Part shown: positions 1-10,452 of the stretch, one piece after another
Position numbering within the stretch: the stretch's first letter is position 1
How the letters are laid out: every line of letters begins with the position of its first letter
Assembly: GCA_964016885.1 (NCBI GenBank)
Contig: OZ024743.1
Coordinates: 183,715,545-183,779,544, forward strand
Direction of reading: 5' to 3'
Source of the DNA: Eledone cirrhosa
Taxonomy: Eukaryota > Mollusca > Cephalopoda > Octopoda > Eledonidae
DNA length: 64,000 nucleotides
Position numbers and translations under genes: made by a program
The notes under the pieces: generated by a model
The model's input: the letters and a program-made list of their open reading frames with translations, nothing else
Database searches by the model: none
What the model was told of the DNA's origin: nothing

Positions 1-1
1 T

Positions 2-777
2 AGGTATAGTGACTTATTCTTCTCTCAGAACCTCTCTTGTAATTGTCTCACCAAGAAGAGGGCATCTGTTTAACTCTTCCCAGGCACAAAACCAAACTGC
101 ATCTCATCTAGTTTGACCCTTTCTCTAATTAGTTGTGCTAATATCCTTTCTGCCACTTTCATAACCTGATCCATCAGTTTCATACCCCTATAATTGCTCC
201 TCTCCAGAGCATCCCCTTTACCTTTGTAGCAATTTATGAGAATACTGCTGCACCAGTCTTTGGGTATGACACCACCATATATAGCCTGATGGATGATGCG
301 TGCAACCAGTTTAGTGCCTACGTCCCCTGATGCCTTCAGCATCTCAGCAACTATCCCCGACGGTCCAGCAGCCTTACCATTTTTCATTTCCTTACTCGCC
401 TCTTGGACCCTATATTCGTCAATCTCAATAGCTGGTCCCTCTGTCGGATCTACTGAGGGTAATTTCTCTCTCTCCCATTTGTTCTCCACAATCATCAGTC
501 TCTCATAATGTCATTTCCAGGCCTCCTTTTTCTGATCATTCGTGACACTAAGTACACTGGCATCATTCCGGACGCATTTATCTCCAACAACATCCTGATT
601 TGCATTGACACATTGTCTTGTACTGTGGAACACAGCACGCCTCTGATCTTCCCGTCGCAGAACATTGGCAAACCTCCTACTCTCAGCCTCCCTGCGTGCT
701 AAGTACACCTGCCGTCTAGCTTCTCTCTTAGCGGCTGTATATCCTTCTCTACTCCCACCTTTTTCCAAGCCTTCCAT
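2..777 (-). pseudogene. LINE linker and N-terminal reverse transcriptase, with stops
   Basis: This is the continuation of LINE copy A in a different frame from the endonuclease, so a frameshift lies near 700-780. It encodes the basic linker (REARRQVYLARREAE) and then the RT entry region: KNGKAAGPSGIVAEMLK, NYRGMKLMDQVMKV and LDEMQFGFVPGKS, which are RT motifs 0-2a of the RTE-like group. In-frame stops are TGA at 511-513 (the other copies have Cys in WKCHYERL), TAA at 70-72 and TGA at 25-27. The frame is otherwise readable to the window edge. The catalytic YADD box lies outside the window. Confidence 0.8.
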
Positions 778-1985
778 GCTAGTCTTTTGTCTCTAATGGC
801 CCTATCTACTGTGCTGTTCCACCACCAGGTCACTCTCTGTTCGGTTGGAGCTCTACTCCAGCCACAAGTTTCATCAGTAGCCTGCAGTAAGTTGTCATGT
901 AAGAAATTCCAGTTGTTATCTATGTCATACGACTCTAAATCGTCTTTTTTTTCGTCATACACATCTTGAAGCGCTTTCCTAAATTTGTATTTTAGTGAAA
1001 GGTCTTTTAGCTTCCAGACCTTTCTTCTCCACGCCTTCCTGTATGTCTCATTCCATCTCTTGCTTACTGAGATATCACTAACGGCTAACCTATGCTGTGG
1101 GGTACATTCTTCCCCAGAGTATGCCTTGGTATTTGACACCATCTGCCTGTCCCGCTGCCTAACTAGTAAGAAGTCAATCTGGCTTATGTGCTCGCCTGAT
1201 TTGTAGGTTATTAAGTGGTTGGCAGGTTTCTGGAAGTTAGTGTTGCAAATAGTCAGTGTACTTGCATCACAAAATTCAAGAAGTCTCACTCCTTCTTCAT
1301 TTCTTGAGCCGTAACCGTGCCCACCATGTACCCCAGTGTAACCATCCTGGAGCTGTCCAACATGACCATTGAAGTCCCCTGCTAGCATAACGATGTCTTT
1401 GTCCTCTGTCATTGCGGCTGTTTGTAAAAGTTGCTCGTAAAAGCAGTCTTTCTCTTCTTTACCTAGGCCTGCCTGGGGAGCATAGGCAGAGATGATTGTC
1501 AGTAGTCTCTTGCCTACAACTAATCTAAGCTTAATTATTTGATTATTAACTCAAACTACCTCTATTGTCTTATCAATCCATCTCTCAGCCAGGAAAATGC
1601 CTACTCTCCATAACCCATCATCCTTACCTACCCAGAAAAGCTCATAACTAAGATGTTTGCCTGCGATTAGTCTCGCAGAGGCACCTCTCCATCTCACCTC
1701 TTGCACGCAGCACACATCCATGTGCCTTCTCTCCAGCATCTCTGCTATTTCACCAGATCTACCTGTGAGAGTGCCAACATTAAGTGTAGCAACTCTGAGA
1801 TGCGACGTCTTCATATTCTTGTTCCTTTTCCTGTAGTGCGATTGCTTGAAGACGTTCGGGGGGTTCTCGCACATGGCCGCACCAGACACCCCACTACCGT
1901 GCGCAGCCCTAACATGGTATATATTTGTTGTTGTGCTCATAATTGTTTTGGTATTGATACAGCGGTTGGATGCCCTTCCTAACAC
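699..1985 (-). pseudogene. LINE endonuclease (AP-like EEP fold), broken by one TGA
   Basis: This reading frame encodes the endonuclease that nicks target DNA for target-primed reverse transcription. Landmarks in order are LRVATLNVGTLTGRSGEI (catalytic Asn region), VQEVRW (metal-binding Glu), AGDFNGH (Asp/Asn pair), SQIDFLL and QHRLAVSDI (catalytic Asp/His end). The frame is open from 1985 to 1554, meets TGA at 1551-1553, and resumes in the same frame through AGDFNGH down to 699. The TGA sits where an Arg codon would fit and could be a C-to-T change. After the endonuclease comes a Trp-rich linker (VTWWWNS) shared with the copy at 9752. No start codon is certain; two Met codons lie upstream of the EN core. 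Confidence 0.85.
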
Positions 1986-2078
1986 CTACATATATATATA
2001 TATATACATACATATACATACATACATATATATACATATATATATACATACATACACATTCATACATACATATGGTGG
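1986..2078. repeat. TA/CATA microsatellite between two LINE copies
   Basis: Runs of (TA)n and (CATA)n separate the 5' end of LINE copy A from the 3' end of the next LINE. Apparent YIYIYI reading frames here are repeat artefacts. Confidence 0.95.
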
Positions 2079-2700
2079 CTGCCAACTCGTTTTCGTGTAC
2101 GGCCACTACTTTATATCCATGTAGGAGAACCCCTACCGATGCGCTGAACGAGTGTGGCTTTTTAGTCCAGCCAGCGACTTGAAAACTCTGGTACAAACAC
2201 TTCACTTGTGACAATTATTGACACATAGTGCTGGGCCTATGGTACCATGTGACCCAAGGTGCCGTGTGAGATCACTACTCGACCTGCATACCCTTCCACA
2301 AACATCACGTCGTCATCTGATGAACACTTATAGCTCCACAGGTGCCTGCTTCCCTGTTCTTGTGCACTCTCAGGTGACTCTTTAGACCTGCCATGCTCGG
2401 ACAAACCCTATTACAGGTCTCACATGTCAGGTCAGGCCGTCAGTCAGTGCCTTCGGGAAGGCCAACATGGATTCCTTTCCGGACATCTCTTTTTAGTGTC
2501 TCGTGCCTTCTTCTTGTTTCCTCAAATAGACTCTTGCCACTAGCCACTGCTTTCCTCCAATGCGATCGGACACTAGCGCATGCTTCCCAGTGCTCACAAG
2601 GGATGTTACTTTTCTTGATGCAGTCCTTAAAACGCATCTTGGGTTTGCTCGCGTTCCTTTTTCCCATTTGGAGCTCTCCATAAAGCAGCTGCTTCGGCAT
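2072..2700 (-). mobile_element. LINE family 2, 3' segment with C2H2 finger and 3'UTR
   Basis: On the minus strand, 2700-2440 reads MPKQLLYGELQMGKR then KMRFKDCIKK and SVRSHWRKAV, the C-terminal tail of a mollusc-type LINE ORF2. In the same frame, after a TGA at 2440-2442, lies CETCNRVCPSMAGLKSHLRVH, a clean C-x2-C-x12-H-x3-H zinc finger (about 2360-2425). About 300 bp of untranslated tail follow to the microsatellite. The family differs from the CFDP2-like copies. It is disabled by the TGA and by loss of everything upstream. Confidence 0.75.
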
Positions 2701-2906
2701 TCGCTTGTGAGACGTGGGTGGTCCACCGTAGACAGATGAAGCGACTTGAGAGGTTCCACCAGTACTGCTTACGTCGGATCCTCGGCATAACTTGGCAAAT
2801 GTTTGTCAGTGACGTTGAGGTTCTGGACAGAAGTGGCTGTGATAGTGTCGAGTCATTGATTTTGAAACATCAGCTGCGCTGGACAGGCCATCTTGTAAGG
2901 ATGAAT
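2701..2906 (+). mobile_element. Inverted 5' segment of the same LINE family 2 insertion
   Basis: On the plus strand this reads CETWVVHRRQMKRLERF, LRRILGITW, LEVLDR-like and LRWTGHLVRM, the ORF2 stretch that should directly precede MPKQLLYGEL. It lies head-to-head with the minus-strand 3' segment, junction near 2700. This is the layout left by twin priming (5' inversion). It ends at a CATA microsatellite. Confidence 0.75.
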
Positions 2907-2961
2907 ACATACATATACATACATACATACATATACACACATATATATATATATATATTAG
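2907..2961. repeat. CATA/TA microsatellite
   Basis: (CATA)n then (CA)n and (TA)n, directly joined to the inverted LINE end. From 2962 to 3190 I recognise nothing. Confidence 0.95.
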
Positions 2962-3192
2962 ATCGTTATTGATCTGGTTCAGAGAAAGATAAGTAACTTA
3001 AGTAATATTATGGACCAGTTCTTCAGAACGTCAGATGAGATAATGAAATTATTGATATAGATAAAATGGAATAAGAAATATAAAATAAAATAAAGTAAGA
3101 GGGTTACGTGTCCATAAGATTACTTAGAATGGTAGTTCCCGAAGAGCGTCTTGGAGAGCTCAAATGTCTGCTATAAACAAGCATTATAGGTG

Positions 3193-3892
3193 TCATCATC
3201 ATCATCATCATCATCGTTTAACGTCCATCTTCCACGCCTGCATGGGTTTGGACGGGAATTTTCCCACTTGAGGCAAGATTGGTTGTCTTGCTCGTATAGG
3301 ACTGTCTGGCGGGTTTTCTCTGGCTGGATGTCCTTCCTAACACCAACCACGTTTACAGTTTGGACTGGGAGGTTTTTACCGTGTTACGTACATGGCCACA
3401 TTACAGCGTGGACTGTGTGTTTTTTGTCGTGGCACCTACACGACCTCATTTATTTCGAACTGGATGTTGTGGTACCAACATAACTTTACATTGAAAGGGG
3501 TGGTGGGGATGGGGTGAGGGTAGTGGGATGGGGGTGTATTTTTGTTAAGAGGTGCCTACTGACTGTAGGTTTCGCTTTGTACTTAGGCAAGGCGGGTCTT
3601 CTGTATTACTGTGTAGCGCCAAAGATCTCGGTCCAGTGACATTGTCTTGGAGAGCTGTAAGTGTGTGAGGTCGGAATTTATCAAGTTGTCCCAGGTTTTT
3701 CTGGGTCTACCTACTCCGTGGCTACCATCTATTTTTATCGCCCTGCACTTTTTTATACAGCTGTCGTCTTTCATGCTCATCACGTGACCGTACCAACATA
3801 GCCTTCTCTCAAGTAAACAACATCTGATCCCTCTTATTCCTAATTTCTCCCTTAGTTCATTTATGCTTTGCCGTTCACGTATATTACTGTGT
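3193..3892 (-). mobile_element. LINE copy B, 5'-truncated 3' end
   Basis: Starting from the (ATC)n tail at 3193 and reading the minus strand backwards, this holds the full 3'UTR and the last part of ORF2: RRLCWYGHVMSMKDDSCI, GSHGVGRPRKTW and SLDRDLWRYTVIQKTRLA before the stop near 3583. It matches the 3' part of the copy at 33978-35640 almost base for base. It is 5'-truncated at about 3892, where it meets a TA microsatellite. The coding part has no internal stop, so the insertion is not very old. Confidence 0.85.
3583..3890 (-). pseudogene. LINE ORF2 C-terminal tail
   Basis: This is the C-terminal portion of the RT protein downstream of the RT and zinc finger. It has the sequence NIRERQSINELREKLGIR, then RLCWYGHVM and the GRPRKTW box typical of RTE-like elements. 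The frame is open to the stop at 3583 and lacks all catalytic motifs because of the 5' truncation. Confidence 0.8.
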
Positions 3893-3929
3893 ATATATAT
3901 ATATATCCACTCGTCCTTGTATTATATTA

Positions 3930-3960
<31 letters not shown>

Positions 3961-3966
3961 CATACA
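3890..3966. repeat. TA microsatellite at LINE 5' junction
   Basis: (TA)n runs with a short unique interruption; they mark the truncated 5' end of LINE copy B. Confidence 0.95.
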
Positions 3967-4059
3967 TACCTATATGATAGTTAGGTGTGTAACTACAGTT
4001 CCAGTAGGCATGCCATTCGAAGCACTCAATGCTGTTATGAGGTCTGTCTCATTTGGGTT

Positions 4060-4262
4060 GTATTCGTGTGGGTTCACAGACATGAGGTTGTGAGTTCGAT
4101 TCCTGGACCAGGCGTTGCATTGCATCTTTCAGGAAGGTGCTTTATTTTACAGTCCCTTTTTTAACTGAGGTCACCTCCCAGTATATATCAGGAATCCTCC
4201 TATTTACGTGTGTAGGTGTGTGCGGTCATTGAATTAATTGGCAAAGATTCACTCACTGATTA
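4060..4262 (+). mobile_element. Degenerate tRNA-derived SINE (B-box type GAGTTCGATTCC)
   Basis: The stretch GTTGTGAGTTCGATTCCTGG carries a Pol III B-box and matches the head of the SINEs at 17030 and 38200. The body downstream is strongly diverged (AGTATATATCAGG stands where others have a CTCAGCTG motif). Confidence 0.5.
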
Positions 4263-4462
4263 TGTTTCAACCATATATATCATAGATATATTTCTTTACA
4301 TCATAGATATATTATTTCATATATTCATCATTGCCACCCTGTTTACGTATTTCTTCTGTGACCTTAAATCTAAACATTAGCTACATCAGTCTCACTTTTG
4401 TGGGTGGCCAGTAAAGGATTGATTGACATGACTACTCCTCTGTCTTATATGTGCACACACAC

Positions 4463-4572
4463 ATACATCATCACCATCATTGTTTAATGTCCATCTTTCC
4501 ATGCTAGCATGGGTTAGATAAGTTGTCCTATGTGAGAAAAGTCAGATCAGATAACTGTGCCTTTCTCTCACA
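4463..4572 (-). mobile_element. Short LINE 3' end fragment
   Basis: CATCATCACCATCATTG then TTAATGTCCATC and CATGCTAGCATGGGTTAGA form the antisense 3' terminus of the LINE/SINE family seen at 39165 and 39417. It is cut off after about 110 bp. Confidence 0.65.
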
Positions 4573-4599
4573 CACAAACACACATATATATTTATATAT

Positions 4600-4945
4600 A
4601 TTTATCTGGTAACTTTGTCACTGGTTTAGAATAGGTGCAACATATCCCTGTTTGTTTTAAGAAGCGACCACCAGGGTTAGTCTTAGGAAAGTTCATTCGG
4701 CTGTAAAACATTGCCTCAAAAAGTCCTATCCAATCCATGTCAGTATGGAAAGGTTGATGTAAAAATAATCTCTCTGGCCAGTTACTAAACACTGTATCCT
4801 CCAGTCTTTCACACTGCCTCTACTGGTGGATGACCCTTTTGTATCATGGCACAGGGCCACTTGGTCATGTGAGGTTCAGTTTTTTTAGGTCATTCCTCAC
4901 AACTTTGTTGCATATCTTCCTTGGTCCCTTTTTATCTTTGTATGT
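4600..4945 (-). mobile_element. Degenerate LINE remnants
   Basis: About 4860-4945 read on the minus strand gives GPRKICNKVVRNDLKKLNLT, which resembles the GRPRKTW-type C-terminus of a LINE ORF2. The stretch 4690-4770, read in reverse, resembles a LINE 3'UTR (CATACTGACATGGATTGGA). Both are weak matches. Short TA/GT repeats follow at 4940-4990. Confidence 0.4.
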
Positions 4946-4986
4946 GTGTATATATATATATATATACACACACACAGACAGACACA

Positions 4987-5328
4987 CACATAGTGGAACC
5001 TCGGTTCACGAACTTAATTCATTCTTGAAGGCCGTTCATCACGTGCAAGTTCGTAAACTGAAATGATTTTTCCCATATGAAATGTTGAGAGAAATACAAT
5101 CAGAGAGACTGTGTGTGAGAGACAGATAGATATCACCATAGTAACTAACTACACAGTAAGTGACGTTTTCCTGCTGATACTCTAAGCTTGTTACCAACTG
5201 TTGTTACCGACTTGTGAGTTTGTTACTCGAAACACCATTTGGGAGCAAAGACATTTTATGTTCTGAAAAATTGTTTGTGAACTGATTTGTTCCTGATGCT
5301 TGGCATTTGTGAACTGAGGTTCCACTGT
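4987..5328. mobile_element. Non-autonomous DNA transposon (MITE) with inverted ends
   Basis: The left end AGTGGAACCTCGGTTCACGA and the right end TTTGTGAACTGAGGTTCCAC are near-perfect reverse complements, about 340 bp apart. Both sides lie in TA-containing sequence, so a TA target is likely. The interior has no coding capacity. The ACCTCG-type ends recall Tigger/pogo elements of the Tc1/mariner group; that attribution is from memory. Confidence 0.7.
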
Positions 5329-5329
5329 G

Positions 5330-5372
5330 TGTGTATATATATATATGTATATGAAAGAGAGAGAGAGAGATC
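5330..5372. repeat. TA and GA microsatellite
   Basis: (TA)n followed by (GA)n. From about 5373 to 6155 there is AT-rich sequence in which I see no gene or clear repeat apart from short CA runs near 5570. Confidence 0.85.
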
Positions 5373-6154
5373 TCTCTGTACTTGACAGATGAGAGAAAAG
5401 AGTACTTGGTACTGAAGTATAGTTTAAATATTCATTTATTAAGGCTTAATAGTAAGTCCTGGAGTTTCACCTGCTTGCTCTCAGGGTCACTAGACAAGAA
5501 CACCTGTGAGTGAGCGGGTGATACTCCTGAGTAATAAGACTCACTATTTAGCCATAATAAATGTGTGTATACACGCACACGCGCACGTAAAAGTGCAGGT
5601 AAAGTTTCACAATAAGGTAAATTGATTCATCTCATGTAGAATCTATAAAATATTAAGAATCAACTTTGAATGAAGAAATCCAATGGGTTGTATGAATGTA
5701 GAAGTACAAAGCACACAAATAATAATGGATGAGAAAGTTCACACAAAAATAGGGTGAAAAACCTCACACAAACTCCATTTTCTCTTAATATTTTTAATGT
5801 TTATTTTGTCTCCTGTTGGCCTTCCCTATTTAAATTTTTATTTTACTTTTTATATTCACTTATCTCTGTATATCTTGTGTCATTTTGTTTCTCAACTGTA
5901 AGAAGTATTCAATACTTCCCCTAGTCTGTCATGGCTTACTAGCTCTATACGGACCTTTAAATTGATTAAATAAATAAATAAATGACCTGTTAGAGAACAC
6001 AAAGTTGAAAAAAAGAAAATCATTGGGAGTTAATATGATTGACTAAATCCCTTGAAGGTGGGGACTATTGATGGTAGGGCTTCATCATGGCTGCATTGTA
6101 ATATTTAAAATTAGTGAAATATGAAAACAATAATTTACATGTTTGTGTTTTCAC

Positions 6155-6183
6155 ATGTGTGTGTGTATATACACACATACATA

Positions 6184-6236
<53 letters not shown>
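6155..6236. repeat. GT/TA microsatellite
   Basis: (GT)n, (CA)n and (TA)n blocks that directly precede a DNA-transposon end. Confidence 0.95.
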
Positions 6237-6237
<1 letters not shown>

Positions 6238-7074
6238 GTGATACCTCGCAGTACGTGTTTAATTCATTCCATGGCTGAGCATGTTTTACGATTTACTTGT
6301 TTTACAAATCAATTTTCCCCATTGAAATTAATTAAAATATAGTTAATCCGTTCTATCCCCATAAAACCACCCCAAAATAATTTTTTATGGGTTTTAAAAC
6401 AGAAAAAGTATAGTTACAAGGAAAATGACAATTATAAAAACATAATAAAAGAGAATGCAACGATTTGTGTGCGAGGGAGATGATGGAACGGGGAGGAGGA
6501 GAATTATTGTTTGGAAGGAGAATCTCCTTCCATTAAGATTTCAGGAAGAACAATTTCTGGCATTTTCTCTCTCACTTAGAAACATATTAAAAGAAGTCTG
6601 CTTTTTCCTGCCTTTCAAAATGTTACGAAAATGCGCCGGAGCAGTGTAATTAAATAATGCAGCTTCACATCATGTAGATACTTTTTCAGGATGATTTTTT
6701 TTCTATAAATTCAGAAATATGATATTTGCCAACACTGCCTTTATGTCAGAGATAGCCTTCTCTGCTACAATGTCCTCCTCCAGGGAACCAATCTCTTCCA
6801 CTAGTTATTATAAAATAATAGCAAAAAAAAGCACAAAACTAAAAAAAGTACAATAGGGATGCTACCACAACGAGATAAATACCTGAACTGAGCGAGCGGA
6901 GGCTGCACTTGTTGGGAGTGTGTGTGTGCAAGCTCAGCGCCGACTAGCGGTCATTTGTATGAAACACACTTGTACTGTGGATTTCCACTCGTACTGCAAG
7001 ACAAAAATTTGCATGAGCCTCGGCTCGCACAGCATATTACTCATACAATGGAGCACTCATACTGTGAGGTTCTA

Positions 7075-7079
<5 letters not shown>
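6236..7079. mobile_element. Longer TIR element related to the 4987 MITE
   Basis: The left end CAGTGATACCTCGCAGTACG and the right end CATACTGTGAGGTTCTACTG are imperfect inverted repeats of the same ACCTCG type, about 840 bp apart and both next to TATA. A second pair of internal motifs (TCGTACTG and CTCGCACAG near 6990-7030) suggests decay or nested ends. No transposase frame survives. Confidence 0.55.
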
Positions 7080-7130
<51 letters not shown>

Positions 7131-7137
7131 TATAGAA
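7077..7137. repeat. TA microsatellite
   Basis: About 28 TA units. From 7138 to 7600 there is AT-rich sequence with no recognised feature. Confidence 0.97.
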
Positions 7138-7607
7138 TGATGATATATTTGAAAGTATATTTGGTTCTTTGCAAAACTACAACAATGCTTGTTTTTTAAC
7201 TATAAGAATGTAATATAGAATATATTGGTGATATGACCCTTTGAGATAGAAAAACTGAACAGAGCTTTCAGTAGAAATTGGAGCTTACATCTGCCATACT
7301 CTAGAGTGCTCCTACCACTTCTCTCTATCTAGTATTTTCTGTAAATACTCTCAAATATAAGCTGAGCCCCACCACTATCTTATGTTTGAGAAATAGGCAA
7401 AGATCCATTCCCTATTTATAAGTTGAGGCAGAAGTAATCAAGACATTGTGTTTAGATGATGTAGTTTTGAAATTCTCATGAGTGGAGAATATATTTATGA
7501 AGTTTTAATATTTTGATATTTTAAATGTTTTAAGTGTCGTTTAGAGGATAGTTTTTGTTTCACAAATCCACTACATATCTATTTTCATTTACAAATCCAT
7601 TACGTAT

Positions 7608-7800
7608 CCACTGTGTGTCAGCAGTATCTTCTTCCTCTTCTTTTTTGCCCACTTATTCCTGAAACACTCCTTCCAGTATGTCCTGTCAGAAGTAACTATC
7701 TCCAACTGATCTGGCTGGATCCCCAAGCGAGACTAGACAAGTTCATGGATGTTATCCAACCATCTTGCTCAGGGTCTAGCCATGGGTCTCTTACAGGTTA
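7608..7800 (-). mobile_element. LINE ORF2 C-terminal fragment (ARWLDNI type)
   Basis: The minus strand reads ARWLDNIHEL, SRLGIQPDQLEI and TSDRTYWKECF, the end of a LINE protein, with one stop inside. The same piece recurs at 21405, 33300 and 36085 on the plus strand, so this is a third LINE family or segment. From 7800 to 8470 I see only a CTGATGAAGG-type motif near 8068 known from several invertebrate repeats, and CA microsatellite near 8185. Confidence 0.65.
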
Positions 7801-8473
7801 GTTTTGCCTGTAAAATCTGTCCAACAATTCTTTCTTGAGACATTCTAACTACATTTCCATAGTATCAGAGCTATGATCTCTCAATTCAGAGAAGTAGCCA
7901 CTCTACCTGAAGTGACTCTCTGATCTCCGAGCTACACACTCTCGAGTAACGTTACTCCAAAGACCCTTTGGAGGAACCCCATTTCAGCTGCTTGGATTTA
8001 TATATATAATTTTTTCCAACTCCACCCTGCCCGTCCCTTCAATCTTTCTAATTTCTCATTCTTTCTTCTGATGAAGGAATAGCGTCCAAAACCTAAAGAC
8101 CCTCTTCCTGCTATTTCAAGCGTTAACCTAATATATTCCTTCCGTATACTGTACTGACTGTGTTGTTATTTCTGCTTACCTTTTACACACACACGCAATG
8201 CACACACACAGTAGGAAGGGGTGGTTATGTTTCTAGAGAGTCGATATCATATTTGTGTTGTAAACAAATGCACGTTGATGACATGATGCTCAAAAACAAA
8301 AATGACTACTTAAGCAGAATTTAATCCTCTTCCAGGATAAAAATACCTGTGATAATATGGAATTTAATGAATATATACACAGACACCTTCTAGGTGTGTG
8401 ATATATTGGTGCATATATCTCTGTCAGCTGGTTGTAATACTTAGGTCTATTAAATGCTTCATATATTATCAGT

Positions 8474-10452
8474 CAAACATCATCATCATCATCGTTTAAC
8501 GTCCATGTTCCACGCTTGCATGGGTTTGGACGGAGTTTTCCCACTTGAGGCAAGAGTGGTTGTCTTGCTCGCATAGGGCTGTCTGGTGGGTTTTCTACAG
8601 CTGGATGCCCTTCCTAACACCAACCACATTTACAGTGTGGGGCTGGGAGGTTTTTACCGTGTTGCCTACACGGCCACATTACAGCGTGGACTGTCTGGCA
8701 GGTTTTCTACAGCTGGATGCCCTTCCTAACACCAACCACATTTACAGTGTGGGGCTGGAAGGTTTTTACCGTGTTGCCTACACGGCCACATTACAGCGTG
8801 GACTGTCTGGCGGGTTTTCTACAGCTGGATGCCCTTCCTAACACCAACCACATTTACAGTGTGGGGCTGGGAGGTTTTTACCGTGTTGCCTACACGGCCA
8901 CATTACAGCGTGGACTGTCTGGCAGGTTTTCTACAGCTGGATGCCCTTCCTAACACCAACCACATTTACAGTGTGGGGCTGGAAGGTTTTTACCGTGTTG
9001 CCTACACGGCCACATTACAGCGTGGACTGTCTGGCGGGTTTTCTACAGCTGGATGCCCTTCCTAACACCAACCACATTTACAGTGTGGGGCTGGGAGGTT
9101 TTTACCGTGTTGCCTACACGGCCACATTACAGCGTGGACTGTCTGGCGGGTTATCTACAGCTGGATGCCCTTCCTAACACCAACCAGATTTACAGTGTGG
9201 GGCTGGAAGGTTTTTACCGTGTTGCCTACACGGCCACATTACAGCGTGGACTGTCTGGCGGGTTTTCTACAGCTGGATGCCCTTCCTAACACCAACCACA
9301 TTTACAGTGTGGGGCTGGGAGGTTTTTACCGTGTTGCCTACACGGCCTCATTACAGCGTGGACTGTCTGGCGGGTTTTCTACAGCTGGATGCCCTTCCTA
9401 ACACCAACCACATTTACAGTGTGAGGCTGGGAGGTTTTTACCATGTTGCCTACACGGCCACATTACAGCGTGGACTGTCTGGCGGGTTTTCTACAGCTGG
9501 ATGCCCTTCCTAACACCAACCACATTTACAGTGTGGGGCTGGGAGATTTTTACCGTGTTGCCTACACGGCCACATTACAGCGTGGACTGTGTGTTTTTTT
9601 GTCGTGACACCTACACGATCTCATTTGTTTCGGCCTGGATGTTGTGGCACCAACATAACTTTACATTGAAAGGGGCGGTGTGGATGGGGTGGAGGGGGGG
9701 GGTGTATTTTGTTAGAGATGCCTACTGACTGTAGTAGGTTTTACTTTGTATTTAGGTAAGGCGGGTCTTCTCTATTACTGAGTACCGCCAAAGATCTCGG
9801 TCCAGTGACATTGTCTTGAAGAGGTGTAAGTGTGTGAGGTCGGAGTTTATCAGGTCGTCCCAGGTTTTTCTGGGTCTGCCTACTCCGTGGCTACCGTCTA
9901 TCATCACTTTCTCCCATTTATTCTCCTCATTTAGTAGCCTCTCGTAGTGACACTTCCAAGCTACCTTCTTATCAGCGTCAGTGATGGCAAGTACGCCATC
10001 ATCATTAAGTACACACTTCTCCCCGACAATATCACGGTTTTCCTTGACACATTGCCTAGCAATCCTGAACACCTCACGTTTTTGGTCCTCGCGTTGTAGA
10101 ACATGCTTGAACTTTCTTTCCTCTGCTTCCCTTCTTGCGAAGTACACTTGTCTCCTAGCTTCCCTCCTGGCCACTTGATAGTCTTCTCTACTTCCCCCAT
10201 CCCGCCATACTTTCCAAGCCTGCTTTTTGGCCTTAATTGACTCCTCCACCTTACTGTTCCACCACCATGTTACTCTCCTCCTGCCTACAGGCCTGCTCCA
10301 ACCACAGACTTCGTCAGCCGCCATCAGCAGGTTTGCTTTCAGGAATTCCCACTGTTCCTCTATATTGTACGACTCTAATTGCTCTTCCTTACTGTCGAAA
10401 GCATCAAGTAATATGCTTTTAAATTTATTTCTGGCTGGGTAACAAATTAAAC
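8474..10452 (-). mobile_element. LINE copy C: RT-deleted, with expanded 3'UTR
   Basis: The element begins (in antisense) with the (ATC)n tail and TTAACGTCCATG, then a 3'UTR in which one segment is repeated nine times, then the ORF2 C-terminus fused in frame to the EN-RT linker. The endonuclease and the whole RT core are absent. At the 5' end a 15-bp stretch GGGTAACAAATTAAA is duplicated (10438-10470), possibly from insertion or slippage. The sequence is very close to LINE E at 33978. Confidence 0.85.
8592..9600 (-). repeat. 112-bp tandem array inside LINE 3'UTR, nine units
   Basis: GCTGGATGCCCTTCC recurs every 112 bp (ATG of GGATGCCC at 8605, 8717, 8829, 8941, 9053, 9165, 9277, 9389, 9501). 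In other LINE copies this segment is single. Units alternate between CTGGGAGG and CTGGAAGG over the first six, which implies spread of a 224-bp dimer. Overlapping 78-aa frames across it are repeat artefacts. Confidence 0.95.

Larger units (their letters stand above)
1..1985 (-). mobile_element. LINE copy A (CFDP2-like/RTE-like), EN to start of RT
   Basis: Read on the minus strand this is a long non-LTR retrotransposon copy. It has an N-terminal AP-type endonuclease, a basic linker, then the first reverse-transcriptase motifs, and it continues past the left window edge. Homology to the other LINE copies at 3193, 8474, 31105 and 33978 is clear at protein level. Its 5' end near 1985 abuts a TA/CATA microsatellite and holds the GGAAGGGCATCCA motif that is otherwise found in the 3'UTRs of these elements. 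The copy is dead: one TGA in the endonuclease, a frameshift near 700-780, and further stops. The clade name is recalled, not searched. Confidence 0.85.

Noticed and set aside
8060..8170. Possible Penelope-like or other repeat fragment (CTGATGAAGG motif)
   Set aside because: Only a short resemblance from memory; not enough to annotate.
8545..9728. Series of overlapping 78-aa frames
   Set aside because: Shadows of the 112-bp UTR repeat.
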